From positions 372,001 to 436,000 of the forward strand of contig DFBJ01000013.1 of assembly GCA_002366565.1 (NCBI GenBank): 64,000 nt of DNA, read 5' to 3'. Shown in pieces: positions 50,100 through 58,569 of the stretch. Every line of letters begins with the position of its first letter. Positions within the stretch are counted from its first letter, which is position 1. This stretch comes from Bacteriovoracaceae bacterium UBA3083. GTDB taxonomy: Bacteria; Bdellovibrionota; Bacteriovoracia; Bacteriovoracales; Bacteriovoracaceae. The translations under genes and the position numbers were made by a program. The notes beneath the pieces are model-generated. The model was given only the letters and a program-made list of their open reading frames with translations. It was not told where the DNA came from and did not search any database.

Positions 50100-52064
50100 T
50101 TATTCATTTAATAAATATAATTTTTCTTCAGGAGTAATTTCCTCTTCTGATAACATTCTGAGGTCCCATGAACGATCATTAATTGCTCCATGAGCAAAAC
50201 GTAATTCGTTATATATAGTTGAGAACTTTTGATCTCCAAATCTCAATTGTATATTCTGCGTATCTCTAGCATGAAGGTCTAATGTTATAAAAACCTTATC
50301 CTCAAGAACATCTTCAGATAGTAAACTTATTAAGAATCCAACACCGACTTTCTCAAATAGATTATTTTCCCTCAGTGATAATAGTCTTCTAACTCTCTCC
50401 TTAGCACCTAACTTAGTATCATTGATTGCAAAGTACAGAGCTTTAGATATTTTATTTAAAGATCTTCTCTCAGTTATACCTAAGATAGTAATTGTTCTCC
50501 AAACTCTTCTCCATACACCATGGATAGGTCCAGCGGATAGTCTCTCTCTATCTTTGTAGAATGCTACTAACTTTCTATGTAACTCATCTTGAGAAATTCC
50601 TTTAATGCTTTCAAAGGCTTCTGCTTTAAAGATAACCTGAAAGAATCCTCTTGCTGAGTTATGAGCTTGTGTTTCGTCAAACTCTCCCCAATCAATAGTA
50701 TTATATACAGATTTTGGAATATTATCTTTTATTAATTGCTTTAACTTTACTTGCTCTGACTGTCTAAAGAACTTATCTTTTAAATCATACGTAAAACCGT
50801 AATCAGAAAAAGTACTACCAATATCTTCTTTCTTTTTAACTGGCACTAATCCAAAGTATGATACTTTAATATTTTCTTTATATTTAAACGGGCTAATTCC
50901 TATCTTCTTATCTTTAGTTTTTGTGTGTATTGGATAGAAGTAATAATGTCTTTCTCCATCAGTACTATCATATGAAACTAAGTTTTCAGTATAAGAAATA
51001 TTTCTATCAAAACTAGCAAGAATCAATCCTAACTTAAGCCTACTACTATCATAGTCATAGTTATTAGAACCTTTAAAAACTCTTTCGACTCTCTTTGACT
51101 TCAAGTTACGATCCTCTTTTGAGAGGTTGTCCGCTTTCTCATAAGAAGATAGTAAACTTGACTCCAATTCATTTCTTGAAACAAAATCTCTAAATATAGA
51201 GAGGTCTTTAAACTTATAAGTTGAAGATAAGATTGAGTTATAGGCTTCAACAGCTTTATCATCGTTTAAATCAAATATGTAATCTATTAAGAACTGAGAA
51301 CCTTTTCCTTTCCCAAGTCCTACTTTTAGAGCGTCTAGTTCAAATATCTTCTTTATTTGCTTATCAACAATAGAAACACCAAAGACTTCAAGGTCTGCAC
51401 CAATAGAAACTTCACCAGCAGCTCCATTTACTTTTTGAGCGATAAGCTTAACTCTAACTTTGTTATCTTTCATTCTAAAAATATGAATAAGGAATTTACC
51501 TTTAAGCATATAGTAAACATCAGCTTCAGCATCAACACCATCTATCTGATCAAGAAAGCCTGAGCTTGCACCAAACGCAACTGTCATCTCAGAAGGAATA
51601 CTTACAAAGTCACCTGGCTCTAGATACTTTCGAGCTCTACTTGCTGTAACAGGTAATCTGTTTAACAAATAAGGAGGAGCTTTTGTTGCTTCCCACTTAG
51701 ATTGAAATTGTCTTACAAAGTAAACGCTAGATTCTCTATCGATATTTAAATAGATTGGAGTTTTAATTACTTCGTCTAAAATATCTCCGGCCTTGATGTC
51801 AGTATTAAATTCCCAACGGTCAACTCTTGTAAAGTAATTTGCAATATAAGATGGTTCTACTTCATATCTATAACGAGATGAAATTCCTAAACCTTCAAAA
51901 AGATCTACATCGAATAAATTTACTCTAAAAGAGATATCAAGGTCTGCAACCTCTGTCCTAACTCTCTCTTGAATATTAGAAGGCTTTAGAACATCTCCCA
52001 AACCAGCAAAGGCAGAAGTACTAACAATTGTTTGGATTAATAATGGTATTATCCATTTTTTCAT
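50100..52064 (-). CDS. Large exported protein of unknown function
   Basis: A 654-residue protein with a signal peptide ending near residue 20 (STSAFA). The mature part mixes beta-rich regions in the first half (SIPSEMTVAFGASSGF, KGKFLIHIFRMKDNKVRVKLI) with a helical C-terminal third (RRVWRTITILGITERRSLN, KLGAKERVRRLLSLREN). There are no cysteines and no recognised motif. Charge is balanced and there are few low-complexity parts, so it looks like a folded periplasmic or outer-membrane protein. It stands alone between two terminators or promoters, 171 bp from the divergent transpeptidase gene. Unknown family; a conserved lineage-specific protein is possible. Confidence 0.6.
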   Translation of the reverse strand: MKKWIIPLLIQTIVSTSAFAGLGDVLKPSNIQERVRTEVADLDISFRVNLFDVDLFEGLGISSRYRYEVEPSYIANYFTRVDRWEFNTDIKAGDILDEVIKTPIYLNIDRESSVYFVRQFQSKWEATKAPPYLLNRLPVTASRARKYLEPGDFVSIPSEMTVAFGASSGFLDQIDGVDAEADVYYMLKGKFLIHIFRMKDNKVRVKLIAQKVNGAAGEVSIGADLEVFGVSIVDKQIKKIFELDALKVGLGKGKGSQFLIDYIFDLNDDKAVEAYNSILSSTYKFKDLSIFRDFVSRNELESSLLSSYEKADNLSKEDRNLKSKRVERVFKGSNNYDYDSSRLKLGLILASFDRNISYTENLVSYDSTDGERHYYFYPIHTKTKDKKIGISPFKYKENIKVSYFGLVPVKKKEDIGSTFSDYGFTYDLKDKFFRQSEQVKLKQLIKDNIPKSVYNTIDWGEFDETQAHNSARGFFQVIFKAEAFESIKGISQDELHRKLVAFYKDRERLSAGPIHGVWRRVWRTITILGITERRSLNKISKALYFAINDTKLGAKERVRRLLSLRENNLFEKVGVGFLISLLSEDVLEDKVFITLDLHARDTQNIQLRFGDQKFSTIYNELRFAHGAINDRSWDLRMLSEEEITPEEKLYLLNE

Positions 52065-52206
52065 TCGGGCTCCAGAGTCTATTTATTTTCATCAACTATA
52101 TAATAATTATTTTTAAAAAGAGCGATCATTGGAGATTTTACAGACCCTGTCAAATTCTAACTTATTAAAATTACGGCACAAGGCAACGTAATTTATTCAC
52201 AAGCTA

Positions 52207-52242
52207 TTGCCTTAAATCCCCCTACACACTATATATTGTCTA
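52207..52242 (+). promoter_or_regulatory. Candidate promoter giving a leaderless L,D-transpeptidase mRNA
   Basis: TTGCCT (52207-52212), a 17-base spacer, and TATATA (52230-52235) form a reasonable sigma-70-type promoter. The expected start point, six to seven bases further, coincides with the A of the ATG at 52242. No SD is visible upstream of that ATG. The -35 is also the right arm of a loose inverted repeat AAGGCAA/TTGCCTT (52180-52213). Confidence 0.45.
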
Positions 52243-52742
52243 TGAAAACACTACTTCTACTTACTATTCTCCTTACTCAGTCCTCATTTGCTAAGATTAT
52301 CAAAATTGAGGTTCACAAATCTGCTCGCAGATTAGAGTTAATTGACCATAATCAAAACGTCTTTAAGACCTACGATATAATGCTGGGAAAAAACCCTGAT
52401 GGTCCAAAAGTACAGCGTGGAGATAATAGAACACCTGAAGGAAAGTACAAAATAGACTGGAGAAACCCTAAGAGTTCTTACTTTCTAAGCCTACATGTCT
52501 CTTACCCAAATAAAGAAGACAGAATAAACTCTCAACAACTTGGTGTTGATCCAGGCGACAATATTTTCATTCATGGACTCCCAAATAAGATCCAAAGACT
52601 TTCATCAAGTGAAAGATTCTTTGCTGAATCACTACTATTAAATATGGACTGGACCAATGGGTGTATCGCAGTATCAAATAAAGACATGCAAGAGATTTGG
52701 GATAATACACCAACAGGCGTGGAGTTAGAAATACTACCATGA
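52242..52742 (+). CDS. Secreted L,D-transpeptidase (YkuD family)
   Basis: A 166-residue precursor whose signal peptide ends near residue 17 (SSFAK). Most of the mature protein is one YkuD catalytic domain. The conserved His is at 111 (FIHGLP) and the nucleophile Cys at 141 in the NGCIAV motif. Upstream lies the GKNPDGPKVQRGDNRTPEG block typical of the family. The enzyme forms or exchanges 3-3 cross-links in peptidoglycan or attaches proteins to it. In predatory Bdellovibrio, many L,D-transpeptidases remodel prey wall; whether this applies is inference. The gene overlaps the following NlpC/P60-like gene by 4 bp. Confidence 0.88.
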   Translation: MKTLLLLTILLTQSSFAKIIKIEVHKSARRLELIDHNQNVFKTYDIMLGKNPDGPKVQRGDNRTPEGKYKIDWRNPKSSYFLSLHVSYPNKEDRINSQQLGVDPGDNIFIHGLPNKIQRLSSSERFFAESLLLNMDWTNGCIAVSNKDMQEIWDNTPTGVELEILP

Positions 52743-53971
52743 TTAAGTACCTACTCTCTCTACTCATTTTCATTATAAGTTTAAATACTTACTCAAAGGT
52801 ATGGCCCTCCAATTCGACTTGGAACCAAGATACTTCTAAAGAATTTTCAAGATGGATCTCATCAGAAGAATATTCTGTGGATATATTTAATAATAAATCA
52901 TCACCTTGGTACGGCATAGAGACGGATTGTGCAGACGCTATAGTTGCAGCACAAGTAATTTATGCATATGAGATGAAAGTTAAATACACAGTAAAATTAA
53001 ATCAATCTGGAACTGCCCTCATCTCTAGTGACACAAAAATATTTGACCACATTCAAGACCCACTCAATAGAGTTAAAAGCTTTATTCATCATATTGGAAA
53101 AACAATTGGAACCGAAGCTCTTGCCAGATACAATTCTTATCCAATTGATCTGAAAGAAATGCGTCCAGGAGATTTCTATATATCAAGATGGATGACCAAT
53201 GGAAGCTTTATCAGACATGCGGCCATGATAAAGAGCATTCTACCGACGGGTCATCTTGTTCTCTACAGTTCAACTACTCCTGTAAAAGTGAGAGAGCTTG
53301 AAGTTAGAGAAGGAATGCCTTTACACATAATGAGCGGTACTCCTTGGGGCTTTAAAAGAGTTCAACCCTACATAGAGCCGAATACTTCACAACTAGAAAA
53401 TTACTCCTTAAATCAATATAAACTCTTAAGAAGTGCTGGGAACGACTCCTTCTTCCCCAGAGTTGTAGATATTTTAAAAACGGAAGAAGATACTCTTGAA
53501 GGAAACTTACTTAGAAGAGTAAAGAACCTTTGTTCACAATTAGAACTAAGACAAAGAGAAGTAATCTCTACTCAAAAATATCTAGAGCTGATTAATAATA
53601 GGTGCATGAATTATTCTGAATATGATGAGCACTCGACTCCCTCAAGAGATAAATCTCTTCTAAATGGAATCAAGAGACTTCTATATGGTTGGAAGAAGAT
53701 AAGAAAGTCCTCTCATTCAGATGAGCTTAGCACTAAGCTCACTACTGGACTAGATTCACTATTGAGGAAAAATGATGAACCAGCAGCAAGGGAGAACCTT
53801 AAGTCACTTTGCAGCATCGAATTAGAAATCGATAGCAATATTGTTTCATACGACTTAAAGAACTTTTTTGACTTGAGCCTAAAAGGTAAAATCTCATCTC
53901 ATCCGAATGATTCTATACCCAAAAGGTGGGGAGCACCGGGTCAAAACACTCAATGCAAGAGCTTTTATTGA
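52739..53971 (+). CDS. Exported NlpC/P60-like protein
   Basis: A 410-residue exported protein with a signal peptide ending near residue 19 (NTYSK). A papain-like hydrolase domain is suggested by the Cys in TDCADAIVAAQVI (C64) and the His in FIRHAAMIKSI (H160), separated by MRPGDFYIS. This is the order (DCAD ... H) of NlpC/P60 peptidases that cut peptidoglycan stem peptides. The later half (200-400) is a helical region with Cys residues and no known domain. Overlap with the transpeptidase suggests that both act on the same wall substrate. The catalytic assignment is by motif and not certain. Confidence 0.65.
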   Translation: MIKYLLSLLIFIISLNTYSKVWPSNSTWNQDTSKEFSRWISSEEYSVDIFNNKSSPWYGIETDCADAIVAAQVIYAYEMKVKYTVKLNQSGTALISSDTKIFDHIQDPLNRVKSFIHHIGKTIGTEALARYNSYPIDLKEMRPGDFYISRWMTNGSFIRHAAMIKSILPTGHLVLYSSTTPVKVRELEVREGMPLHIMSGTPWGFKRVQPYIEPNTSQLENYSLNQYKLLRSAGNDSFFPRVVDILKTEEDTLEGNLLRRVKNLCSQLELRQREVISTQKYLELINNRCMNYSEYDEHSTPSRDKSLLNGIKRLLYGWKKIRKSSHSDELSTKLTTGLDSLLRKNDEPAARENLKSLCSIELEIDSNIVSYDLKNFFDLSLKGKISSHPNDSIPKRWGAPGQNTQCKSFY

Positions 53972-54059
53972 TAAAAAAGCCGAATTATAAAGAAAAATAC
54001 TCGATATTCTTAAATTTTATTTGTACGATACTTCTGCATTCCACAGAAGGATTGACGAT

Positions 54060-54605
54060 ATGGAAAATAAAACACAATGCATCAAAAACAAGAAAATTAA
54101 TTCTTTCTCTCTCGAAAACTTCGAGAACCTTGGAAGTATTAACAACTGTCACCTAGCAAAGTCCACTTTTCAAAACTCGAAGATGGATAGCATTAAGGTA
54201 AAGCACTCACATCTTACAAAAGCTAACCTACAAAAATGCAATATTAAAAAGGCTTCTTTCCAAAATACGAATTTAGAGAAGTCGTCATTTGCTTGGTCTA
54301 ACCTTAAGTCGAATCAATTTCTAAGCGACAATATTTCAAATGTAAATTTTCAATTTGTCGACTTATCAAACTCTAGACTTATAAGCTGCAAGGCCCGAAA
54401 GTCTGACTTTAGATGGTCAAAGCTTATTAACTGTAGATTTATTGATTGTGACCTTAAAGAAGCAAATTTCTCTAATACTGATCTTCGAAATGCTATTTTT
54501 GAAGGATGTAATTTAAAAGGAGCTGTCTACAACATTAATACGCGACTTCCTTTTACGAGAGATATGGCCAATAGTTTAGGTATGAACTTTGTAGGTGTTA
54601 ATTAA
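54060..54605 (+). CDS. Pentapeptide-repeat-like protein
   Basis: A 181-residue protein from ATG 54060, chosen because AAGGA lies eight bases upstream; a TTG 39 bases earlier lacks an SD. From about residue 35 the sequence runs in approximate five-residue A(N/D)LXX-type units (LTKANLQKCNIKKASFQNTN, LKEANFSNTDLRNAIFEGCN), the mark of a right-handed quadrilateral beta-helix. There is no signal peptide, so it is probably cytoplasmic. Such proteins can mimic DNA and inhibit gyrase (Qnr type), but many have unrelated roles. It ends convergently with a sensor kinase in a perfect hairpin. Confidence 0.75.
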   Translation: MENKTQCIKNKKINSFSLENFENLGSINNCHLAKSTFQNSKMDSIKVKHSHLTKANLQKCNIKKASFQNTNLEKSSFAWSNLKSNQFLSDNISNVNFQFVDLSNSRLISCKARKSDFRWSKLINCRFIDCDLKEANFSNTDLRNAIFEGCNLKGAVYNINTRLPFTRDMANSLGMNFVGVN

Positions 54606-54626
54606 GATTCTTTTGGAATCTTAATT
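54600..54626. terminator. Perfect hairpin over both stop codons at the pentapeptide/kinase junction
   Basis: AATTAAGATTC, loop TTTTG, GAATCTTAATT is an eleven-pair perfect stem. The plus-strand stop (54603-54605) and the minus-strand stop (54602-54604) both lie in the left arm. No T-tract follows on either side, so the element may act by structure alone or with low efficiency. Confidence 0.5.
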
Positions 54627-56581
54627 GTAAACTCTGCATACTTACCAGCTTCGCTTGTAATATCAAGTTCGCCCTGGTGTATACCAACAATTATTTCATG
54701 GCTTAAAGATAGACCTAGCCCTGTACCTTCACCAGTTGGTTTAGTTGTATAGAAAGGGTCAAAAATATCTTTAAGCTTATCTTTTTCTATCCCAATTCCA
54801 TTATCACGAATGACAATAATAATAGAATCATTACTCTCAAGAGATGTAATATCTAAAGAAGGCTCATAATTAGATTTAAGCTCTTCTTTTTTTAGATTCA
54901 TTGAATAGAAAGAGTTTGTAAACATGTTCAGTAGAACTCGCCCAAACTCTCCTTTAGCAACTAAAAGTTCTGGTAGCTTAGGATCTAGCTCTAGGTTTAT
55001 CTTTGAAGTAAACCCGTGGTACTTTGCTTTTATAGCATGAAAAGCAAAGTTTACATTATCTTCAATTAGCTGATTAATATTCTCTTTAGTTCTTTCTGAG
55101 TCTTTAGATCGAGAATGATCTAACATTGATCTAATTATGACTTCTGCTCTTTTTCCATGCATATGAATAATTGAACTGAACTTCTTTAATTCTTCAACCG
55201 TTTCTTTAATTTCATCATAGTCCGGTTTATCTTTATTAAGCTCTTCTTCAAGGTCACTACAAGTTTCTTTGTTAGCATCAGAAAAGTTAATAATAAAATT
55301 CAACGGATTATTAAGTTCATGTGCAATACCAGAAGTTAAACTACCAAGTGAAGCTAGTTTTTCCTGGGCAACAAGACGTGTCTGCATATTCTTAAGTTCA
55401 TTTAAGTTTGCATTAAGCTCAGTATTCTTTTGCTCAACTTCCGCAGTACGTTTCTCAACTAAGACTTCTAGTTGTTGTTGATACCTTTTTAGTTCTTTCT
55501 CAGCAGCATGTTTTTGAGTAATATCTGAACCAAAGCCAATAATCTCAACAATGTCACCTTCCTCATCTCTTCTCAATAAAGTTGACCAGTTGATAACAAT
55601 CTCTGTTCCACGTTTAGAAACTAAAGGTAAAATAAAATCTTTAACTTCTGTGAATCTACTTTCGTCTAAGAACTCTTTAACTAACTTTTCATTTCCTTCA
55701 ACACCAAGGACCTTGAAAAATTCTTTCCCAAGAATTTCACTCTTCTTTACACCAGTAATATTCAACCCTACTGGATTTAGAAAGTTTACAACACCCGAGG
55801 TAGTCAAGCCACAAATGATATATGGACTACCATTGATTAAACCATTTGAGTAATCCCTTTCCTCAATAATATTTTTCTCACTACGCTTCATCTTATCAAC
55901 TGAAAGCTTTAAGTGAACTCTCATTTGATTCATTGATTTAGCGAGTTCATCAATTTCATCTAACCTACTGTCTTCTCTATCGATAATAATTGGAGAATCT
56001 AAATTTTTAATTCTCAATTGTTTTGCAAAAGAAACAAGAGTCATAATCTTTTTAGATACTAAGATATGAATAATATAAAGAATGCAAAAGGATACAATGA
56101 AAGTTTTAACTGTCTGAGTAATTAAAATAACTAATATTTTATCAAATAATCTAGAAAATAATCCATCCAATGTTGCTTGAACATAGAGAGTACCAATTAT
56201 GATTGAGCTCTCTCCGCTTTGATATTCAAGGACATATTCTTGCTCAATGATATTCTTCTTCTTGTACTCACCTACTTCAGAATAGACTTTAAGGTTATTA
56301 TTTCTCTTTTCTGAAATTTTAATATATTGAATATCTTTAAGCTTCTTAATCCCTTTTACTTGAATTGAAATTTGCTCATCATCTAAATTCCACAAACTAT
56401 TTGAAATTGATTGAACATAACTATCTTTAATCTGTCCTATTGTTGAATGAATCGCCTTTAGTCCCGATTTGTAATCAGTATAAAGCTGTACGCCAGTCCC
56501 TAAAAAAGTAAAGAAAGTTGAACAGATTAAAATCCACTTCAATAGCTCGAAGGATAAATGTGACTTAGGTTTTTCATTCAT
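54602..56581 (-). CDS. PAS-domain sensor histidine kinase
   Basis: A 659-residue membrane kinase. TM1 is near residues 12-32 and TM2 near 155-180, enclosing a periplasmic domain of about 120 residues. Cytoplasmic order: HAMP-like linker (about 183-235), PAS with PAC (about 245-365; PYIICGLTTSGVVNFLNPVG), a long coiled coil (365-405), HisKA with H421 in AHELNNPLNF, and HATPase (NMFTNSFYSMN, DNGIGIEKDK, GTGLGLSLS). There is no receiver. It is monocistronic and no response regulator is adjacent, so it is an orphan kinase. The NNPL H-box and coiled-coil linker are typical of kinases with PAS sensing in this group. Confidence 0.92.
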   Translation of the reverse strand: MNEKPKSHLSFELLKWILICSTFFTFLGTGVQLYTDYKSGLKAIHSTIGQIKDSYVQSISNSLWNLDDEQISIQVKGIKKLKDIQYIKISEKRNNNLKVYSEVGEYKKKNIIEQEYVLEYQSGESSIIIGTLYVQATLDGLFSRLFDKILVILITQTVKTFIVSFCILYIIHILVSKKIMTLVSFAKQLRIKNLDSPIIIDREDSRLDEIDELAKSMNQMRVHLKLSVDKMKRSEKNIIEERDYSNGLINGSPYIICGLTTSGVVNFLNPVGLNITGVKKSEILGKEFFKVLGVEGNEKLVKEFLDESRFTEVKDFILPLVSKRGTEIVINWSTLLRRDEEGDIVEIIGFGSDITQKHAAEKELKRYQQQLEVLVEKRTAEVEQKNTELNANLNELKNMQTRLVAQEKLASLGSLTSGIAHELNNPLNFIINFSDANKETCSDLEEELNKDKPDYDEIKETVEELKKFSSIIHMHGKRAEVIIRSMLDHSRSKDSERTKENINQLIEDNVNFAFHAIKAKYHGFTSKINLELDPKLPELLVAKGEFGRVLLNMFTNSFYSMNLKKEELKSNYEPSLDITSLESNDSIIIVIRDNGIGIEKDKLKDIFDPFYTTKPTGEGTGLGLSLSHEIIVGIHQGELDITSEAGKYAEFTIKIPKES

Positions 56582-56725
56582 TAAGTAACTATTCGGATTC
56601 TTTGCTAAAGATTATAGAAATAAATGTTTTTTTTTGTATATTATGGTTAACTTAGGCCCTATCCCCAACTAAAGAGGTCAACTTCCTCTAAATATTAGCT
56701 ACTAATAAGCCAGTAATATGTAGAA

Positions 56726-57097
56726 CTAAACCATCTTCTTAGCTTTCCAAATAGATAGAGCTTTTTTGTGAATACTAGATAGCGTAAGAATTGCAAGTAC
56801 TCCTATAAACGAGCTCATACCGAGCAGGCCTCCAAAACCATTAAAGTGATTTTTAAGATAACTTAGCGCCAAGAGATACATTAAAGTAGATAGTATAAGC
56901 TCTAGCCTGTTAACTCTATTTGAACTACACATTCCAACAAAAGTAGCTCCAAAGAGAATAACAGGATCAAGAGTCTCAAACTGTTTACTCAATATATATA
57001 TTAGAATACCAATTATTGATGATGCCCTTATAGCTCCAATATAGCGAAGCTTTGCAAATTCATAAGTGATATAGGAAGAGAGTATTGCAAGAAACAC
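56726..57097 (-). CDS. Small polytopic membrane protein, paralogue of the preceding gene
   Basis: A 123-residue hydrophobic protein with about four transmembrane helices. It shares with the 123-residue product of the gene directly upstream a common pattern: G-[ST]-F-[VA]-G-M (GATFVGM), a helix ending in LSYLK, and the glycine block NGFGGLLG. The stop-start overlap of one base between the two genes implies coupled translation. The family is unknown to me. The pair looks like a duplicated half-size transporter or channel that acts as a heterodimer. Confidence 0.55.
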   Translation of the reverse strand: MFLAILSSYITYEFAKLRYIGAIRASSIIGILIYILSKQFETLDPVILFGATFVGMCSSNRVNRLELILSTLMYLLALSYLKNHFNGFGGLLGMSSFIGVLAILTLSSIHKKALSIWKAKKMV

Positions 57098-57468
57098 TAG
57101 AATATCTCCCTATACAATAAGAGAGCAAATAAGCTAGAGAAGGCCACAGCTCCTAGCTTTCCACCAAGTCCAATCAACCTTTTTCTTAAATAAAAGAGGA
57201 TCATGCCACCCGTAATACTTATTATAATTAACTCTTCCCAAGAATAGAATAAATGTGGATCAGTCATCCCTGCAAAACTTCCACAATAAATAGCCGCCTG
57301 AATTTCTTTATTCTTAAAAAATACGAATGAACCAACCAAACCTATCAAAGAGGAGCTAAGAACCATTGAAATATCAAAATAAATAAAGAGGAAGTTACAA
57401 AGTAAGCACCCAAGTAGAAATGAGAGAGAGTAACCGAGAATGTAATGTGACAGATTTGACTTAAACAT
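57097..57468 (-). CDS. Small polytopic membrane protein, first of a paralogous pair
   Basis: A 123-residue membrane protein with about four transmembrane helices. Its motifs GSFAGM, LFYLRKR and IGLGGKLG align with those of the downstream gene over their last 60-70 residues, although overall identity is low. The gene starts 45 bp downstream of the tRNA-Arg 3' end. Both genes lie on the minus strand, after the tRNA terminator. The predicted pair is possibly a heterodimeric membrane complex of unknown substrate. Confidence 0.55.
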   Translation of the reverse strand: MFKSNLSHYILGYSLSFLLGCLLCNFLFIYFDISMVLSSSLIGLVGSFVFFKNKEIQAAIYCGSFAGMTDPHLFYSWEELIIISITGGMILFYLRKRLIGLGGKLGAVAFSSLFALLLYREIF

Positions 57469-57488
57469 ATTTCTCTTAGAAATAATAA

Positions 57489-57509
57489 GGCCACCTACTA
57501 GTGGTGGCC
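57489..57509 (-). terminator. Terminator after tRNA-Arg
   Basis: GGCCACC, seven-base loop, GGTGGCC is a perfect seven-pair stem. On the minus strand it is followed by TTATTATTT. It begins 5 bp after the tRNA CCA end and would end the topA-popT-tRNA transcript. Confidence 0.75.
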
Positions 57510-57513
57510 AAAG

Positions 57514-57590
57514 TGGCGGGGCGTGAGGGATTCGAACCCCCGACCAAGAGGTTCGAAGCCTCCTACTCTATCCAGCTGAGCTAACGCCCC
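57514..57590 (-). tRNA. tRNA-Arg (anticodon TCG)
   Basis: On the minus strand a 77-nt cloverleaf can be folded: acceptor arm GGGGCGT pairs with ACGCCCC, the D arm contains TAGCTCAGCTGGATAGA, and the anticodon arm GGAGG-CTTCGAA-CCTCT presents TCG at positions 34-36. The T arm is GGGGGTTCGAATCCCTC. The CCA end is encoded. Anticodon TCG reads CGA and, by wobble, other CGN arginine codons. It lies 7 bp after the popT stop and is probably processed from a popT-containing transcript, then terminated by the adjacent hairpin. Confidence 0.95.
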
Positions 57591-57597
57591 TAAGTAT

Positions 57598-58569
57598 TTA
57601 AATATTTTCTACTTTCTTTGATCCATACTTTTCCATTAATAAAATTACAACAAAGCAAACAATTATTAAAGCAATTGCTATAGCTGTTTGAGAATTAAAT
57701 TCAGATGGAAGTATATTTGCTTCTCTTAGTATTCTAACTTTACCACGAATAACCTTAGTTTCTAAAACTTCTTTCCAAGGCCACACTTTCTTCATTGAAC
57801 CAATCAATATACCAGTAAGAACTGCCATTGTTTGGGCCTTATAATGTTTCATAAAGTAGTTAAGAATTTTTGAGAATCCTAATAAACCAGAGATTGTTCC
57901 ACACAGAAAAATAAGTAGAGTTACAAAGTTATCTGCGATGAAAGGATTCTTAACAGCACCAGTTATATATTCATACTTACCTAAAATAAGTAATAGAAAT
58001 GATCCACTTAGTCCCGGAAGAATCATTGCTGTAATACCAATCACTCCACATAGATAGATAAACCACCAATCAAAAGGTGTTGTAACAGGAATTAAACTCA
58101 CTAAAACCCATGCTAGGACAGCACCTAAGACAATAAATGCCATATTAGATGGTTTAGTTGGCTTCTCAATATCTTTCCAAATAACAATAATTGAAGCCGC
58201 AATCAAACCAAAGAATGCTGACCAAGTTGGAATAGGTTGCTCATTAATTAAGTAGTGCATTAACCTAGCAAGAGAGAGAATTGCAAAAATCATCCCACAT
58301 GCAAGAGGAATTAAAAATCTCAAATGGACAGATGAAAGTGCATCTTTCCACTTAAGAGTTAACAAATTAACAAAGAAGTCTTTCTTAATAGATGCTACGG
58401 CCTCAAGAAGTGGCTCATAAATTCCAGTAATAAAAGCGACTGTTCCGCCCGATACGCCAGGAATTAAGTCAGCAGTCCCCATGCAAAAACCTTTAAGAGA
58501 AAGTTTTAGATACTCTGCTTTAGTCTTTGGACCTGGTGTTTCATTCCAGGCATCTTTCCATGTCTGCAT
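57598..58569 (-). CDS. popT: DUF368 polyprenyl-phosphate transporter (PopT-like)
   Basis: A 323-residue inner-membrane protein with about eight to nine transmembrane helices. The family motif GTADLIPGVSGGTVAFITGIYEPLLEA lies near residues 30-60, and MILPGLSGSFLLLILGKYEYI is the second conserved, inverted-repeat-like half. DUF368 proteins were shown to be undecaprenyl-phosphate flippases (PopT), returning the lipid carrier to the inner leaflet for peptidoglycan, LPS and other glycans. The start overlaps the topA stop by one base, and the tRNA-Arg gene follows by 7 bp. The symbol follows family knowledge, not proof here. Confidence 0.82.
   Translation of the reverse strand: MQTWKDAWNETPGPKTKAEYLKLSLKGFCMGTADLIPGVSGGTVAFITGIYEPLLEAVASIKKDFFVNLLTLKWKDALSSVHLRFLIPLACGMIFAILSLARLMHYLINEQPIPTWSAFFGLIAASIIVIWKDIEKPTKPSNMAFIVLGAVLAWVLVSLIPVTTPFDWWFIYLCGVIGITAMILPGLSGSFLLLILGKYEYITGAVKNPFIADNFVTLLIFLCGTISGLLGFSKILNYFMKHYKAQTMAVLTGILIGSMKKVWPWKEVLETKVIRGKVRILREANILPSEFNSQTAIAIALIIVCFVVILLMEKYGSKKVENI

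Noticed and set aside
54060..54605. Qnr-type quinolone resistance protein
   Set aside because: The five-residue repeat is loose and lacks Qnr-specific loops; only a generic pentapeptide-repeat-like call is justified.
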